A DNA stretch of 11,346 nucleotides from the NCBI GenBank assembly GCA_018396515.1, contig JAGTQJ010000042.1, positions 1 to 11,346 on the forward strand. Direction: 5' to 3'. The translations under genes and the position numbers were made by a program. The notes under the pieces are model-generated. The model saw only the letters and a list, made by a program, of their open reading frames with translations, had not been told where the DNA came from and ran no database searches. Below, in pieces: positions 1 to 6,033 of the stretch (its first letter is position 1; each line of letters begins with the position of its first letter). The stretch comes from Candidatus Bathyarchaeota archaeon. Lineage in GTDB: Archaea > Thermoproteota > Bathyarchaeia > TCS64.

Positions 1-1
1 C

Positions 2-2206
2 CTCATCTCCCCCACGCCAAACGACCTGGACTTCGATCTATCAGACGAGCTTGGAACCACGCCGGAAGCAGCCTCACGGCTCAGGAGGATAGGGATGTTG
101 GTCGAGGAGCATGCCTCCACCCTCATCTTCGCCCAAGGTAGGGGACAGGTTGAGCTCCTCGGAAATAGGCTCTTCAGGATTGGACCTGGTATAGATGTCC
201 ATCACGGCTCCTTATCGAGGGAGGAGAGGCACAGGGTAGAGGACCAGCTTAAGGAGGGCATTCTAAGGGGCATAGTCTGTACCTCCACCCTCCAGCTGGG
301 AATAGACATAGGGACCATAGACCTGTGCATCCAGTACCTAAGCCCGAGGAGGGCCTCAACTCTAATACAGAGGGTGGGAAGATCTGGGCATAGATTAGAA
401 GGGCGTTCTGTGGGGGTTATCATACCAGCCTATGGGGAGGATGCCCTGGAGTCGGCGGTTATCATGAGGAGGGCGGAGAGGGGGGAGGTGGAGAGGCTGG
501 ATATACCGATGAAGCCCCTAGATGTCTTGGCACATCAATTAACAGGCCTAGCCCTTGAAATGAAGGGGATCGGGAGGGATGAGGCGTACAGGCTCATCAC
601 CGGGGCACACCCCTATAAAGGCCTTGATGGATGGGAGCTGGACATGGTGGTCGGGTTCATATCCTCCATGGGCCTGATCGCCTATGAAGGGGGCATCATA
701 AAACCCACAGGGAAGGGGCGTAGATACTACTACATGAACCTCAGCATGATAAGGGATGAGAGACGCTACCCGTTCGTCAACCTCATCACCGATAGGGTTA
801 TAGGGACGGTTGGAGACGAGTTCTGGACCCTCAGAGCCCGCGTGGGATTAAACGTTATCCTGAGGGGGAGGGTCTGGAAGATCATCCACATAGACGATGA
901 GAGGGGCATCCTATTCGTCCTACCCTCGGAGGATCCCCTCGGAGCCCTACCAGGCTGGGATGGGGAGCTCATCCCTGTTCCAAAGGAGGTGGCGTTGGAG
1001 GTGGGGGAGATGAGGGAGAAGATAGCCTCCGAGATCCTCAGGCTAGGCTCTGCTGAGAGGGCTGCCGATAGCCTCTCATCCTCCATGAAGGTCGAAGCCG
1101 AGGCCTTGAGGGCTATGGTGGAGGAGGTGGAGATGCAGCTATCCGATGGATTCCCAATACCTTCTGGGAGGAGGATGATCCTAGAGGGCTGGGAGAGGTA
1201 CTTGATCATCCATAGCTCCTTCGGGGAGAGGGTGAACAGGACTCTGGGCTGCATCTTCGACGCCATCCTCTCGGAGCATGACATGATAAACGGCTGGTGG
1301 AACGACGCATATAGGATCCTTATAGAGGCTCCTAGGAGGATAAGCGGAAAAGACCTTGAGAACATGGAAGCTTGGCTCCTCCACATATCAGGGGAGGAGG
1401 CGGAGAGGAGGCTGCTGGAGTTCATGGAGGCAAGGTTCCCCTTCGGATACATGATGAGGTTTGTGGCGGAGAGGTTCGGGGCGATCCCTAGGGGGAGAAC
1501 CCTCACCCCAAGGGAGATCGAGAGGCTTCACAGGAGGTTCAAGGACACCCCAATATACATAGAGGCCCTCAGGGAGGCTTACAGGGAGAAGCTGGACCTG
1601 GATGAGGTGAAGAGGGTCTTAAGCTCCATAAGCTCTGGGGAAGTAGAGGTGGTGAGGGTTATGAAGGGTAGGCCAAGCCCCCTGGCCAAGCATATGCTGG
1701 AGAGATATGCTGAGGTCCCCGAACTCTTGGCTTCCAGATCCTCCGTTGATGATCAGCTGGACTACATGAAGAGGAGTATAGATTCGAGGAGGGTGAACCT
1801 GGTATGCATGGGATGTGGGGGATGGAGCCTGTCCAGTAGGGTAAGAGAACTGGAGGAAGCACCGGCCTGCAAGGTCTGCGGCTCAAGGCTCTTAGCGGTC
1901 CTGAAGAGGGGCCAGACCCCGGAAGCCTTCCTCTCGATGGTAAAGAGGTGGATGGAGGGGGGTCCCTTGGATAGGGGGGAGATGGAGGCCATCTCCTATG
2001 GGAGGAGGACGGCTGACCTAGTCCTCTCCTATGGAAAGAGGGCTATAATTGCCTTAGCAGTTCACGGGGTTGGACCCTCAACAGCCTTCGGCATCCTATC
2101 CAGGATGCAAAGGAATGAGAGAGAATTTTATAGGGAACTGCTGAGGGCGAAGATAAAGTACATAAGGACTAGGCCATATTGGGATGAGGGTAGATTCAAC
2201 AGGTAG
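2..2206 (+). CDS. Lhr-type ATP-dependent helicase, 5'-truncated by window edge
   Basis: Superfamily 2 helicase of the Lhr (large helicase-related) family, which unwinds DNA or RNA/DNA duplexes in repair or RNA metabolism. The frame is open from base 2 with no stop, so the ATG at 95 is internal and the gene begins upstream. The visible 734 residues hold the second RecA lobe: motif IV (TLIFAQGRGQ), motif V (TSTLQLGIDIG) and motif VI (QRVGRSGHR). Walker A and the DEVH box of the first lobe lie outside the window. A long Lhr-specific C-terminal part follows (winged-helix and Lhr-core regions). Near the end are two Cys-x2-Cys pairs (Cys codons at 1805, 1814, 1868, 1877), a probable zinc site, then a helical HGVGPSTAFGIL segment typical of archaeal Lhr tails. 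About 200 N-terminal residues are probably missing. The 3' end overlaps the convergent glycosyltransferase gene by 11 bases. Family assignment is firm; the archaeal subgroup is not resolved. Confidence 0.93.
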   Translation, partial: LISPTPNDLDFDLSDELGTTPEAASRLRRIGMLVEEHASTLIFAQGRGQVELLGNRLFRIGPGIDVHHGSLSREERHRVEDQLKEGILRGIVCTSTLQLGIDIGTIDLCIQYLSPRRASTLIQRVGRSGHRLEGRSVGVIIPAYGEDALESAVIMRRAERGEVERLDIPMKPLDVLAHQLTGLALEMKGIGRDEAYRLITGAHPYKGLDGWELDMVVGFISSMGLIAYEGGIIKPTGKGRRYYYMNLSMIRDERRYPFVNLITDRVIGTVGDEFWTLRARVGLNVILRGRVWKIIHIDDERGILFVLPSEDPLGALPGWDGELIPVPKEVALEVGEMREKIASEILRLGSAERAADSLSSSMKVEAEALRAMVEEVEMQLSDGFPIPSGRRMILEGWERYLIIHSSFGERVNRTLGCIFDAILSEHDMINGWWNDAYRILIEAPRRISGKDLENMEAWLLHISGEEAERRLLEFMEARFPFGYMMRFVAERFGAIPRGRTLTPREIERLHRRFKDTPIYIEALREAYREKLDLDEVKRVLSSISSGEVEVVRVMKGRPSPLAKHMLERYAEVPELLASRSSVDDQLDYMKRSIDSRRVNLVCMGCGGWSLSSRVRELEEAPACKVCGSRLLAVLKRGQTPEAFLSMVKRWMEGGPLDRGEMEAISYGRRTADLVLSYGKRAIIALAVHGVGPSTAFGILSRMQRNEREFYRELLRAKIKYIRTRPYWDEGRFNR

Positions 2207-3428
2207 AGGATGGAGGATCGATGATCCCCACGGATCGTCGGGCCAACAACTCCTCAACAGCTTTAATGGTGTTTGAGACCCCGTCCCCCGGGCTCTTGGA
2301 GAGGACCGCTCTAATACGCTCCCTATAAACACCAGCCCCTGTGACCTTCTCCACCATTCTCAAGAGGCTATCCCTCGTCAGGTCCTTCTGGTGAATGGCC
2401 TCTGCGACCCCTAGCTCCTTCGCCCTCCTCGCGTTCGCATACTGCTCGGTATGTCCGGGCGTCGGTATCAGGACCTGGGGTTTCCCATAGCAGAGGTTCT
2501 GCAGGACCGTCCCATGGCCTGCCCTGGAGATGACGGCGTCGCACGCCTTCAGGTACCCGAAGCGGTCTGGTAGCCAGGGGAGGATCGTAAGGGGCCCGTA
2601 TGTGCGGGGCCTGGGATCAAGCCCGGGCATCCCCATGGACAGGAGGATCCTATAACCCTTGGGGAACTCCCTGAGTATAGGGATCAGCTTAGAGATCAGG
2701 GGGATTCGCTCCTCCTCAGGGCCACTTATGCTGGCCAGTATGAGGGGTTCCCCATCCTCGACACCCTGGATTTCTACCGCTTCTTCACACTCCTCTGGCC
2801 TCTTCGGGAGGATGGGGCCGACAAACCTAGCCAAGCCCCTATGCCTCTTCGGGATCCTTAGGAGGTCTAGGCTTATGGTGTATGGCTCCGGGAAGTCTGG
2901 GATCAGGATCATGTCGCTTAGGGTCCATCCATCCCCTATTAGGGTTAGCAATACTCCGTCGGCGATCTTAGAGAGGTTGAAGTTTCTCCTACTCCTAGGC
3001 ACTATGGGCTGGAACTGGTTCAGGATTAAGGCAGAGGGCAGACCCAGCAGCCTCGCAGCGAAGATGGATGAGAGCCTTGTATCAGAGATGACTATCTCTG
3101 GCTTGAACCTCCTCATGTGCTCCAATTCGACCCGGACCTGGTTCAGGAAGCTTGGCGGAGCCTTTAATCCCCCCTTCACCGATGACATCTTCAGGTCTAT
3201 TCGCCCGTCTAGGACCTCCATCCTCATATATGGGGCTGATACCACGGGGAAACCGCATTTCTTAATGTACTCAAGCCCCTCCTGGTAGGTGGAGAATAGG
3301 ACCTCGGCCCCCCTCCTACGGAGCTCCTCCGCTATGGGTAGGCATCTGCTGACGTGTCCGAGGCCTAGGCCGCATGGGCTTATATAGATCCTCACCCCCT
3401 CTAGCCTTCCCAAGTGGGACCCATCCAC
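2196..3428 (-). CDS. GT-B fold glycosyltransferase, MurG/UGT-like
   Basis: Predicted nucleotide-sugar glycosyltransferase acting at the cytoplasmic face or in the cytosol; donor and acceptor cannot be told. The N-terminal lobe starts with a glycine-rich GLGLGHVSRCLPIAEEL loop (about residues 21-37), typical of MurG-like and archaeal UGT-like enzymes. The C-terminal lobe has the donor-binding pattern ILPWLPDRFGYLKACDAVIS, then RAGHGTVLQNLCYGKP and a HTEQYANARR segment, matching the GT28-type C-terminal domain. There is no signal peptide or membrane segment. The GTG at 3428 immediately follows the AMMECR1 stop codon, suggesting translational coupling. A second in-frame GTG at 3395 (residue 12) would give an N-terminus VRIYISPCGLGLGH that looks more like the family, so the true start may be there. 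The stop lies inside the end of the convergent helicase gene. Confidence 0.85.
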   Translation of the reverse strand: MDGSHLGRLEGVRIYISPCGLGLGHVSRCLPIAEELRRRGAEVLFSTYQEGLEYIKKCGFPVVSAPYMRMEVLDGRIDLKMSSVKGGLKAPPSFLNQVRVELEHMRRFKPEIVISDTRLSSIFAARLLGLPSALILNQFQPIVPRSRRNFNLSKIADGVLLTLIGDGWTLSDMILIPDFPEPYTISLDLLRIPKRHRGLARFVGPILPKRPEECEEAVEIQGVEDGEPLILASISGPEEERIPLISKLIPILREFPKGYRILLSMGMPGLDPRPRTYGPLTILPWLPDRFGYLKACDAVISRAGHGTVLQNLCYGKPQVLIPTPGHTEQYANARRAKELGVAEAIHQKDLTRDSLLRMVEKVTGAGVYRERIRAVLSKSPGDGVSNTIKAVEELLARRSVGIIDPPSSTC

Positions 3429-4049
3429 TCATGAGGATAGGCTTACCTTCTTGACGGGCCCTCCGGGCCTCTCCTCGGCGAAGATTATCGCCTGGAACTT
3501 TGAGACCTCGGTCCTCTTGTCCAGCCATGCATCGGGGGGTAGGCCGGCCTTTATGCAGCAGTTCGTCAGGAACTCCTCGGCGTCCCACCCCCACTCCACG
3601 GCCACCTGGGGGAGGAGAAGGCCTCTCCTGACCCCCCTCCCAACAATCAGGCCGTCCCTCCCGATCACTATCTTCTCGGGGTACTCGGAGGGATCCTCTA
3701 CCCTTATGACCTCAGGTGGGGTGAGGATGCTCACCTCCACGGCGATATGCTCCATCTCATCCTTGGAGACCGGATGGAACCTTGGATCCTCGAAGGCCGC
3801 TCCCAATGCCGCCTCCACGACCCCCTCCGCCAATGGCATTACCGGATAGGGGAAACCTATGCAGCCCCTTAAGATGTGGGCGCCGTCCTCCACCCGGTTC
3901 AAGGTTACGAATACACCACACTTCTGGGTGAGCTTCTCGGACACTTCGGAAGGCCTTATGGCCTCCCCGGTCTTCAGCCTCTTCTCTATGGCCTTTCTAG
4001 CCAGTTTAACTAGGTACTCCCCCTCCTCAAGGGTTAGGTCTAGATTCAA
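3429..4049 (-). CDS. AMMECR1-domain protein
   Basis: Single-domain AMMECR1 family protein, 206 residues, close to the usual size of archaeal members. The family signature LRGCIG is at residues 60-65, with the conserved Cys63. It is followed by a helix ending in AAFEDPRFHPV and by the C-terminal signatures LLPQVAVEWGWDAEEFL and KAGLPPDAW. The biochemical function of the family is not established. In many bacteria and archaea it occurs with Memo and radical SAM domains, but neither partner is in this window. The start is a TTG with GGAGG seven bases upstream. There is no better in-frame ATG before the conserved domain. A TATA-like box lies just upstream (4075-4085). The stop TGA directly abuts the GTG of the glycosyltransferase gene, so the two are probably cotranscribed. 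Confidence 0.93.
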   Translation of the reverse strand: MNLDLTLEEGEYLVKLARKAIEKRLKTGEAIRPSEVSEKLTQKCGVFVTLNRVEDGAHILRGCIGFPYPVMPLAEGVVEAALGAAFEDPRFHPVSKDEMEHIAVEVSILTPPEVIRVEDPSEYPEKIVIGRDGLIVGRGVRRGLLLPQVAVEWGWDAEEFLTNCCIKAGLPPDAWLDKRTEVSKFQAIIFAEERPGGPVKKVSLSS

Positions 4050-4074
4050 CCTCGCCCCTCCGATGTTTATATCA

Positions 4075-4085
4075 GTTTTAAATAG
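4075..4085 (-). promoter_or_regulatory. TATA-like box of the AMMECR1-glycosyltransferase unit
   Basis: On the minus strand this reads CTATTTAAAAC, a good archaeal TATA match in the 45-base gap after the Mut7-C stop. Its centre is about 31 bases from the TTG start, implying a very short leader beginning near 4055. A second AT-rich element, GATATAAAC at 4066-4074, lies too close to the start to serve. Confidence 0.45.
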
Positions 4086-4094
4086 TCATCCTTA

Positions 4095-4607
4095 TTAGGG
4101 CCTTTCCCCGCGTGTTGCCTCCTCCACCATCTCTAGTATGCTCCTCCAGTGGCTCCCCTTCCAGTAGACCTGGCCGCAGGAGGTGCAGATCCAGAAGTCC
4201 TCGTAGGCTTTTAGGGTCCTCGTTGGAACCTTACCCCTGACGGCCTCCCTATCAGCGGCCTTGAGCTCAGCCCCACAGAGTGGGCACCTCGATCTCTCCG
4301 GGTCCAGCTTCAGGTTGAACCTCATGGAGACTGATCTCAACATCTCCGCGTCGCTCCCCCCCTCCACGAGGAGGGATTCCAACCCCTCCCTCACGGCCTT
4401 CCTGTAGAGTAGCTCGTCCCTTGTGAGGAGTATCCTCCCCTCCTTGGATGCGAGTGTGATCAGCTCCTCGTCTGGGATGTTTCCAGGGTATTCGGCGTCA
4501 TACCCGCATATTCTCAGCCATCGAGCCAGGGAGCCCAACATCGCATCCAGAAGAAATCTAGGCTCCAACCTGATAGATCCCTCCTCATCCCTGCTCATCA
4601 CCATCAT
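4095..4607 (-). CDS. Mut7-C RNase-domain protein with zinc ribbon
   Basis: 170-residue protein of the Mut7-C family, a PIN-fold ribonuclease domain with an inserted or C-terminal zinc ribbon, named after the C-terminal part of the C. elegans 3'-5' exonuclease Mut-7. Visible signatures are FLLDAMLGSLARWLRICGYD (residues 18-37, with acidic Asp21), an acidic DEE at 46-48, and LLTRDELL at 60-67, which together supply the acidic residues expected of a PIN active site. The zinc ribbon is formed by Cys108/Cys111 and Cys141/Cys144, ending in the highly typical CGQVYWKGSHW. It probably acts on RNA in the cytoplasm; the substrate is unknown. There are nearby alternative ATG codons (M1, M2, M4); the domain is complete from any of them. 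A TATA-like box upstream suggests a nearly leaderless transcript. The AMMECR1 gene follows 45 bases later on the same strand. Confidence 0.92.
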   Translation of the reverse strand: MMVMSRDEEGSIRLEPRFLLDAMLGSLARWLRICGYDAEYPGNIPDEELITLASKEGRILLTRDELLYRKAVREGLESLLVEGGSDAEMLRSVSMRFNLKLDPERSRCPLCGAELKAADREAVRGKVPTRTLKAYEDFWICTSCGQVYWKGSHWRSILEMVEEATRGERP

Positions 4608-4633
4608 GAATGATGGTTGGGGGATTTAAGGCT

Positions 4634-4641
4634 CTTTTAAA
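4634..4641 (-). promoter_or_regulatory. TATA-like box for the Mut7-C gene
   Basis: The minus strand reads AGTTTAAAAGAG around this position. The centre is about 30 bases upstream of the first ATG at 4607, so transcription would start near 4612 and the message would be leaderless or nearly so. This fits the lack of a clear Shine-Dalgarno sequence before the gene. Confidence 0.5.
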
Positions 4642-4671
4642 CTTGGGTTTTATGCACATGATGTGTGGAGG

Positions 4672-5232
4672 TTAGACCTCCTCATCTGCTATACAATCCT
4701 CGCATAGATACATCCCCTCCACTTCCTTCAGGTTCATGGAGTATGCCCCGCACTTCTCACATATCCCAGTTAATGAGGGGGCTCCGGAGCTAACCCCGCC
4801 TTGGATCTTCGAGCGCTCCCTGACTATCTCTATCATGGTTGGGACTATTCTCAGGATATCCCTATCGGTCACGACCCCTGCGAGGCTCCCCTTATATGTG
4901 ACACCCAAACGCCTTATGTTAAGCCTGCTCATCAGCATCATGGCATCTATTAGGGGGGTCTCTGAGTCCACAGTTATCAAGGGAGAGGACATGACCTCCC
5001 CCGCCTTTACATCCCTAGGTGGATGCCCCTTCGCCACAACCCTGACGACTATATCCCTCTCGGTCACTATTCCAACGGGTCTATTCTCCCTATCCAAGAC
5101 TATGATGGCGCCTATGTTATTCTCATCCATCAACCTCGCCACCTCGATGACCCCCTCCTCAGCCCCTATCGTTATGGCGGGGCTGGACATAGCCTCCCTG
5201 ACAACCATCCTATATGTCAGCTCGAACTCCAA
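4672..5232 (-). CDS. CBS-pair protein with C-terminal zinc ribbon
   Basis: Predicted nucleotide-sensing protein. Two CBS domains (about residues 12-66 and 76-130) form one Bateman module. Each carries the typical ligand-side signature, GIVTERDI at 54-61 and GVVTDRDI at 119-126, and begins with VREAMSSP or AGEVMSSP. CBS pairs usually bind AMP, ATP, SAM or similar ligands; the ligand here is not known. A short linker leads to a small zinc ribbon with Cys158/Cys161 and Cys177/Cys180, a combination seen in archaeal CBS proteins and suggesting a protein or nucleic-acid contact controlled by ligand binding. The start is TTG, supported by GTGAGG a few bases upstream; the next ATG (Met9) would cut into the sequence just before the first CBS domain. 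It is soluble with no membrane segment, and gaps on both sides suggest it is transcribed alone. Confidence 0.92.
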   Translation of the reverse strand: MEFELTYRMVVREAMSSPAITIGAEEGVIEVARLMDENNIGAIIVLDRENRPVGIVTERDIVVRVVAKGHPPRDVKAGEVMSSPLITVDSETPLIDAMMLMSRLNIRRLGVTYKGSLAGVVTDRDILRIVPTMIEIVRERSKIQGGVSSGAPSLTGICEKCGAYSMNLKEVEGMYLCEDCIADEEV

Positions 5233-5269
5233 TCAGGCCTCACGACATGATAAAGGGATTTAACCTCTA

Positions 5270-5302
5270 GGTAAAAAGCTTACCAGGCCTAGACTCGAGG
5301 CC
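5270..5302 (-). terminator. Possible terminator or promoter between the SANT-like and CBS genes
   Basis: Read on the minus strand, GGCCT (5302-5298) pairs with AGGCC (5290-5286) across a 7-base loop, followed by a run of five T (within 5273-5277). The same T-run sits in AGCTTTTTAC (5271-5280), which is also placed correctly for a weak TATA box serving the CBS gene, and in a second short repeat GGTAA/TTACC. The element could end transcripts of the upstream gene, start those of the downstream gene, or both. Confidence 0.3.
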
Positions 5303-5312
5303 CTTCGGCGGA

Positions 5313-5645
5313 TCATTCTACGAGGTGGAGGATATAGCCGCAGCCTCCGCACCTAATCACTTCACCATTGGAAACTTCCTTGAGGCCCACCCTGATCCAA
5401 TTCCCGCAGTTGGAGCATTTAAGTAAGAGGCCCTCAGAGCCCCCTTCCCCCCTGCATAGGAGGAGGGGGGAGAGGCATTGGGGCTGAGAGGCCTCCCTCC
5501 TCAGCCCCAGCCTAGAGGCCTTCTGCCTAATTGCATGGATGGTCCTCCCCGGCAGGGCCTCGGAGAGGCTACCTATGGAGGCGTCTGAGGAGTAGAAGGC
5601 CCTGAGCCTGCTGATCTCCTCCTCAGTCCACCTCCTCCTAGACAT
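5313..5645 (-). CDS. SANT/Myb-like HTH plus zinc-ribbon protein
   Basis: 110-residue predicted DNA- or chromatin-binding protein. Residues 4-50 resemble a SANT/Myb-like helix-turn-helix: an RRWTEEEISRLRAFY first helix, a LSEALPGRT middle, and a recognition-helix pattern RTIHAIRQKASRLGLRR. A variable Pro/Gly-rich linker (about 51-74) contains two extra cysteines (57 and 64). The C-terminus has a zinc ribbon with Cys77/Cys80 and Cys99/Cys102. The pairing suggests a small transcription factor or a component that ties DNA binding to another machine; no specific family name is recognised. The ATG is supported by GGAGGAG six bases upstream. The gene is transcribed leftward from the 388-base gap; its TATA candidate is far upstream, which would give a leader of roughly 140 bases. 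It could also be a recently evolved phage- or plasmid-type regulator, though base composition looks like the neighbours. Confidence 0.75.
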   Translation of the reverse strand: MSRRRWTEEEISRLRAFYSSDASIGSLSEALPGRTIHAIRQKASRLGLRREASQPQCLSPLLLCRGEGGSEGLLLKCSNCGNWIRVGLKEVSNGEVIRCGGCGYILHLVE

Positions 5646-5666
5646 ATTCGCTCCTCCGATGTGGGT

Positions 5667-5721
5667 GTCTAGGCCTCTTCATGAGCCGAACTACGGACAA
5701 ATGGCTCCCTCCATCCTAGAC
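5667..5721. other. Nested inverted repeat (possible RNA structure) in the long gap
   Basis: GTCTAGG (5667-5673) is complementary to CCTAGAC (5715-5721), and inside it GAGCC (5683-5687) is complementary to GGCTC (5703-5707), leaving a 15-base loop and an internal loop of 9 and 7 bases. It would lie in the leader of the leftward SANT-like gene, or in an unrecognised RNA. No tRNA, C/D-box or known riboswitch pattern was recognised here. The fold may be chance. Confidence 0.3.
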
Positions 5722-5805
5722 CTCAGTGGCGCGCTCCTTTCAACCAGCCATGTTCGAGGTCCGCATGAAGATATGGTTTGTTCCGACTCCTAAAGTTAGA
5801 TGTCC

Positions 5806-5818
5806 AGTTTAATTATAA
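5806..5818 (-). promoter_or_regulatory. TATA-like element, possibly for the leftward SANT-like gene
   Basis: The minus strand reads TTATAATTAAAC, the best leftward TATA match between the two divergent genes. If used, transcription starts near 5785 and leaves an unusually long leader of about 140 bases carrying the nested repeat at 5667-5721. No closer convincing box was seen. Confidence 0.35.
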
Positions 5819-5896
5819 CAACCTGTTAAAAATGGGTCCCTAGGAGAACCCCCTTTAAGGTTTTCCAAATCGATATATGAGAGAAGCTTAAGATTC

Positions 5897-5906
5897 TTTT
5901 AAATAT
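5897..5906 (+). promoter_or_regulatory. TATA-like box upstream of the PAC2-family gene
   Basis: TTTTAAATAT is the best rightward TATA match in the AT-rich middle of the gap. A start about 25 bases downstream, near 5928, would give a leader of about 105 bases that contains the short ORF at 5976-6020 and the hairpin at 6011-6028. Weaker alternatives are TTTTTAAGAG at 5957-5966 and GGTTTAATGG near 5994-6003; the last two would exclude most or all of the leader ORF. Confidence 0.4.
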
Positions 5907-5975
5907 CGAGGAGGAATCCGAGCTTAGATTTACCCGGAGAGGTTCAAGGGGGCGGTGTTTTTAAGAGGGGCTCTG

Positions 5976-6020
5976 ATGGTTCTCCCCCCGAAAGGTTTAA
6001 TGGAGCCTCATCACCCCTAA
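5976..6020 (+). CDS. Candidate 14-codon leader peptide upstream of the PAC2 gene
   Basis: ATG at 5976 opens a frame encoding MVLPPKGLMEPHHP and stops with TAA at 6018-6020. It is preceded by AGAGGGG (5964-5970), a good Shine-Dalgarno sequence with a 5-base spacer. Four of 14 residues are proline, including one Pro-Pro pair and a final Pro before the stop, residues known to slow ribosomes. The stop codon lies in the loop of the hairpin that covers the ribosome binding site of the next gene, 13 bases before its ATG. It may be a regulatory leader peptide; it is also short enough to be chance. Confidence 0.35.
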   Translation: MVLPPKGLMEPHHP

Positions 6021-6028
6021 AGGGGTGA
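6011..6028 (+). promoter_or_regulatory. Perfect inverted repeat covering the PAC2 gene ribosome binding site
   Basis: TCACCCCT and AGGGGTGA form a perfect 8-base inverted repeat separated by AA. As RNA it folds into a 7-bp G+C-rich stem with a UAAA loop. The 3' arm is the Shine-Dalgarno sequence GGGGTGA, five bases before the ATG at 6034. As DNA it could instead be an operator for a dimeric repressor. Confidence 0.55.
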
Positions 6029-6033
6029 GTTAG

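Noticed and set aside
766..1506. Long antisense open frame inside the helicase gene
   Set aside because: Ser/Pro/Leu-rich composition without motifs, lying opposite a well-conserved coding frame; a by-product of AGG/GAG-rich codon use.
2659..3288. Antisense open frame inside the glycosyltransferase gene
   Set aside because: No recognisable domain; the opposite strand has clear GT-B motifs throughout.
5641..5682. 14-codon frame on the minus strand overlapping the SANT-like gene start
   Set aside because: No ribosome binding site before its ATG; short frames of this size are expected by chance.
5741..5770. GTTCGAGGTC resembling a tRNA T-loop
   Set aside because: The flanks do not pair as a T-stem and no acceptor, D or anticodon arms fit on either strand.
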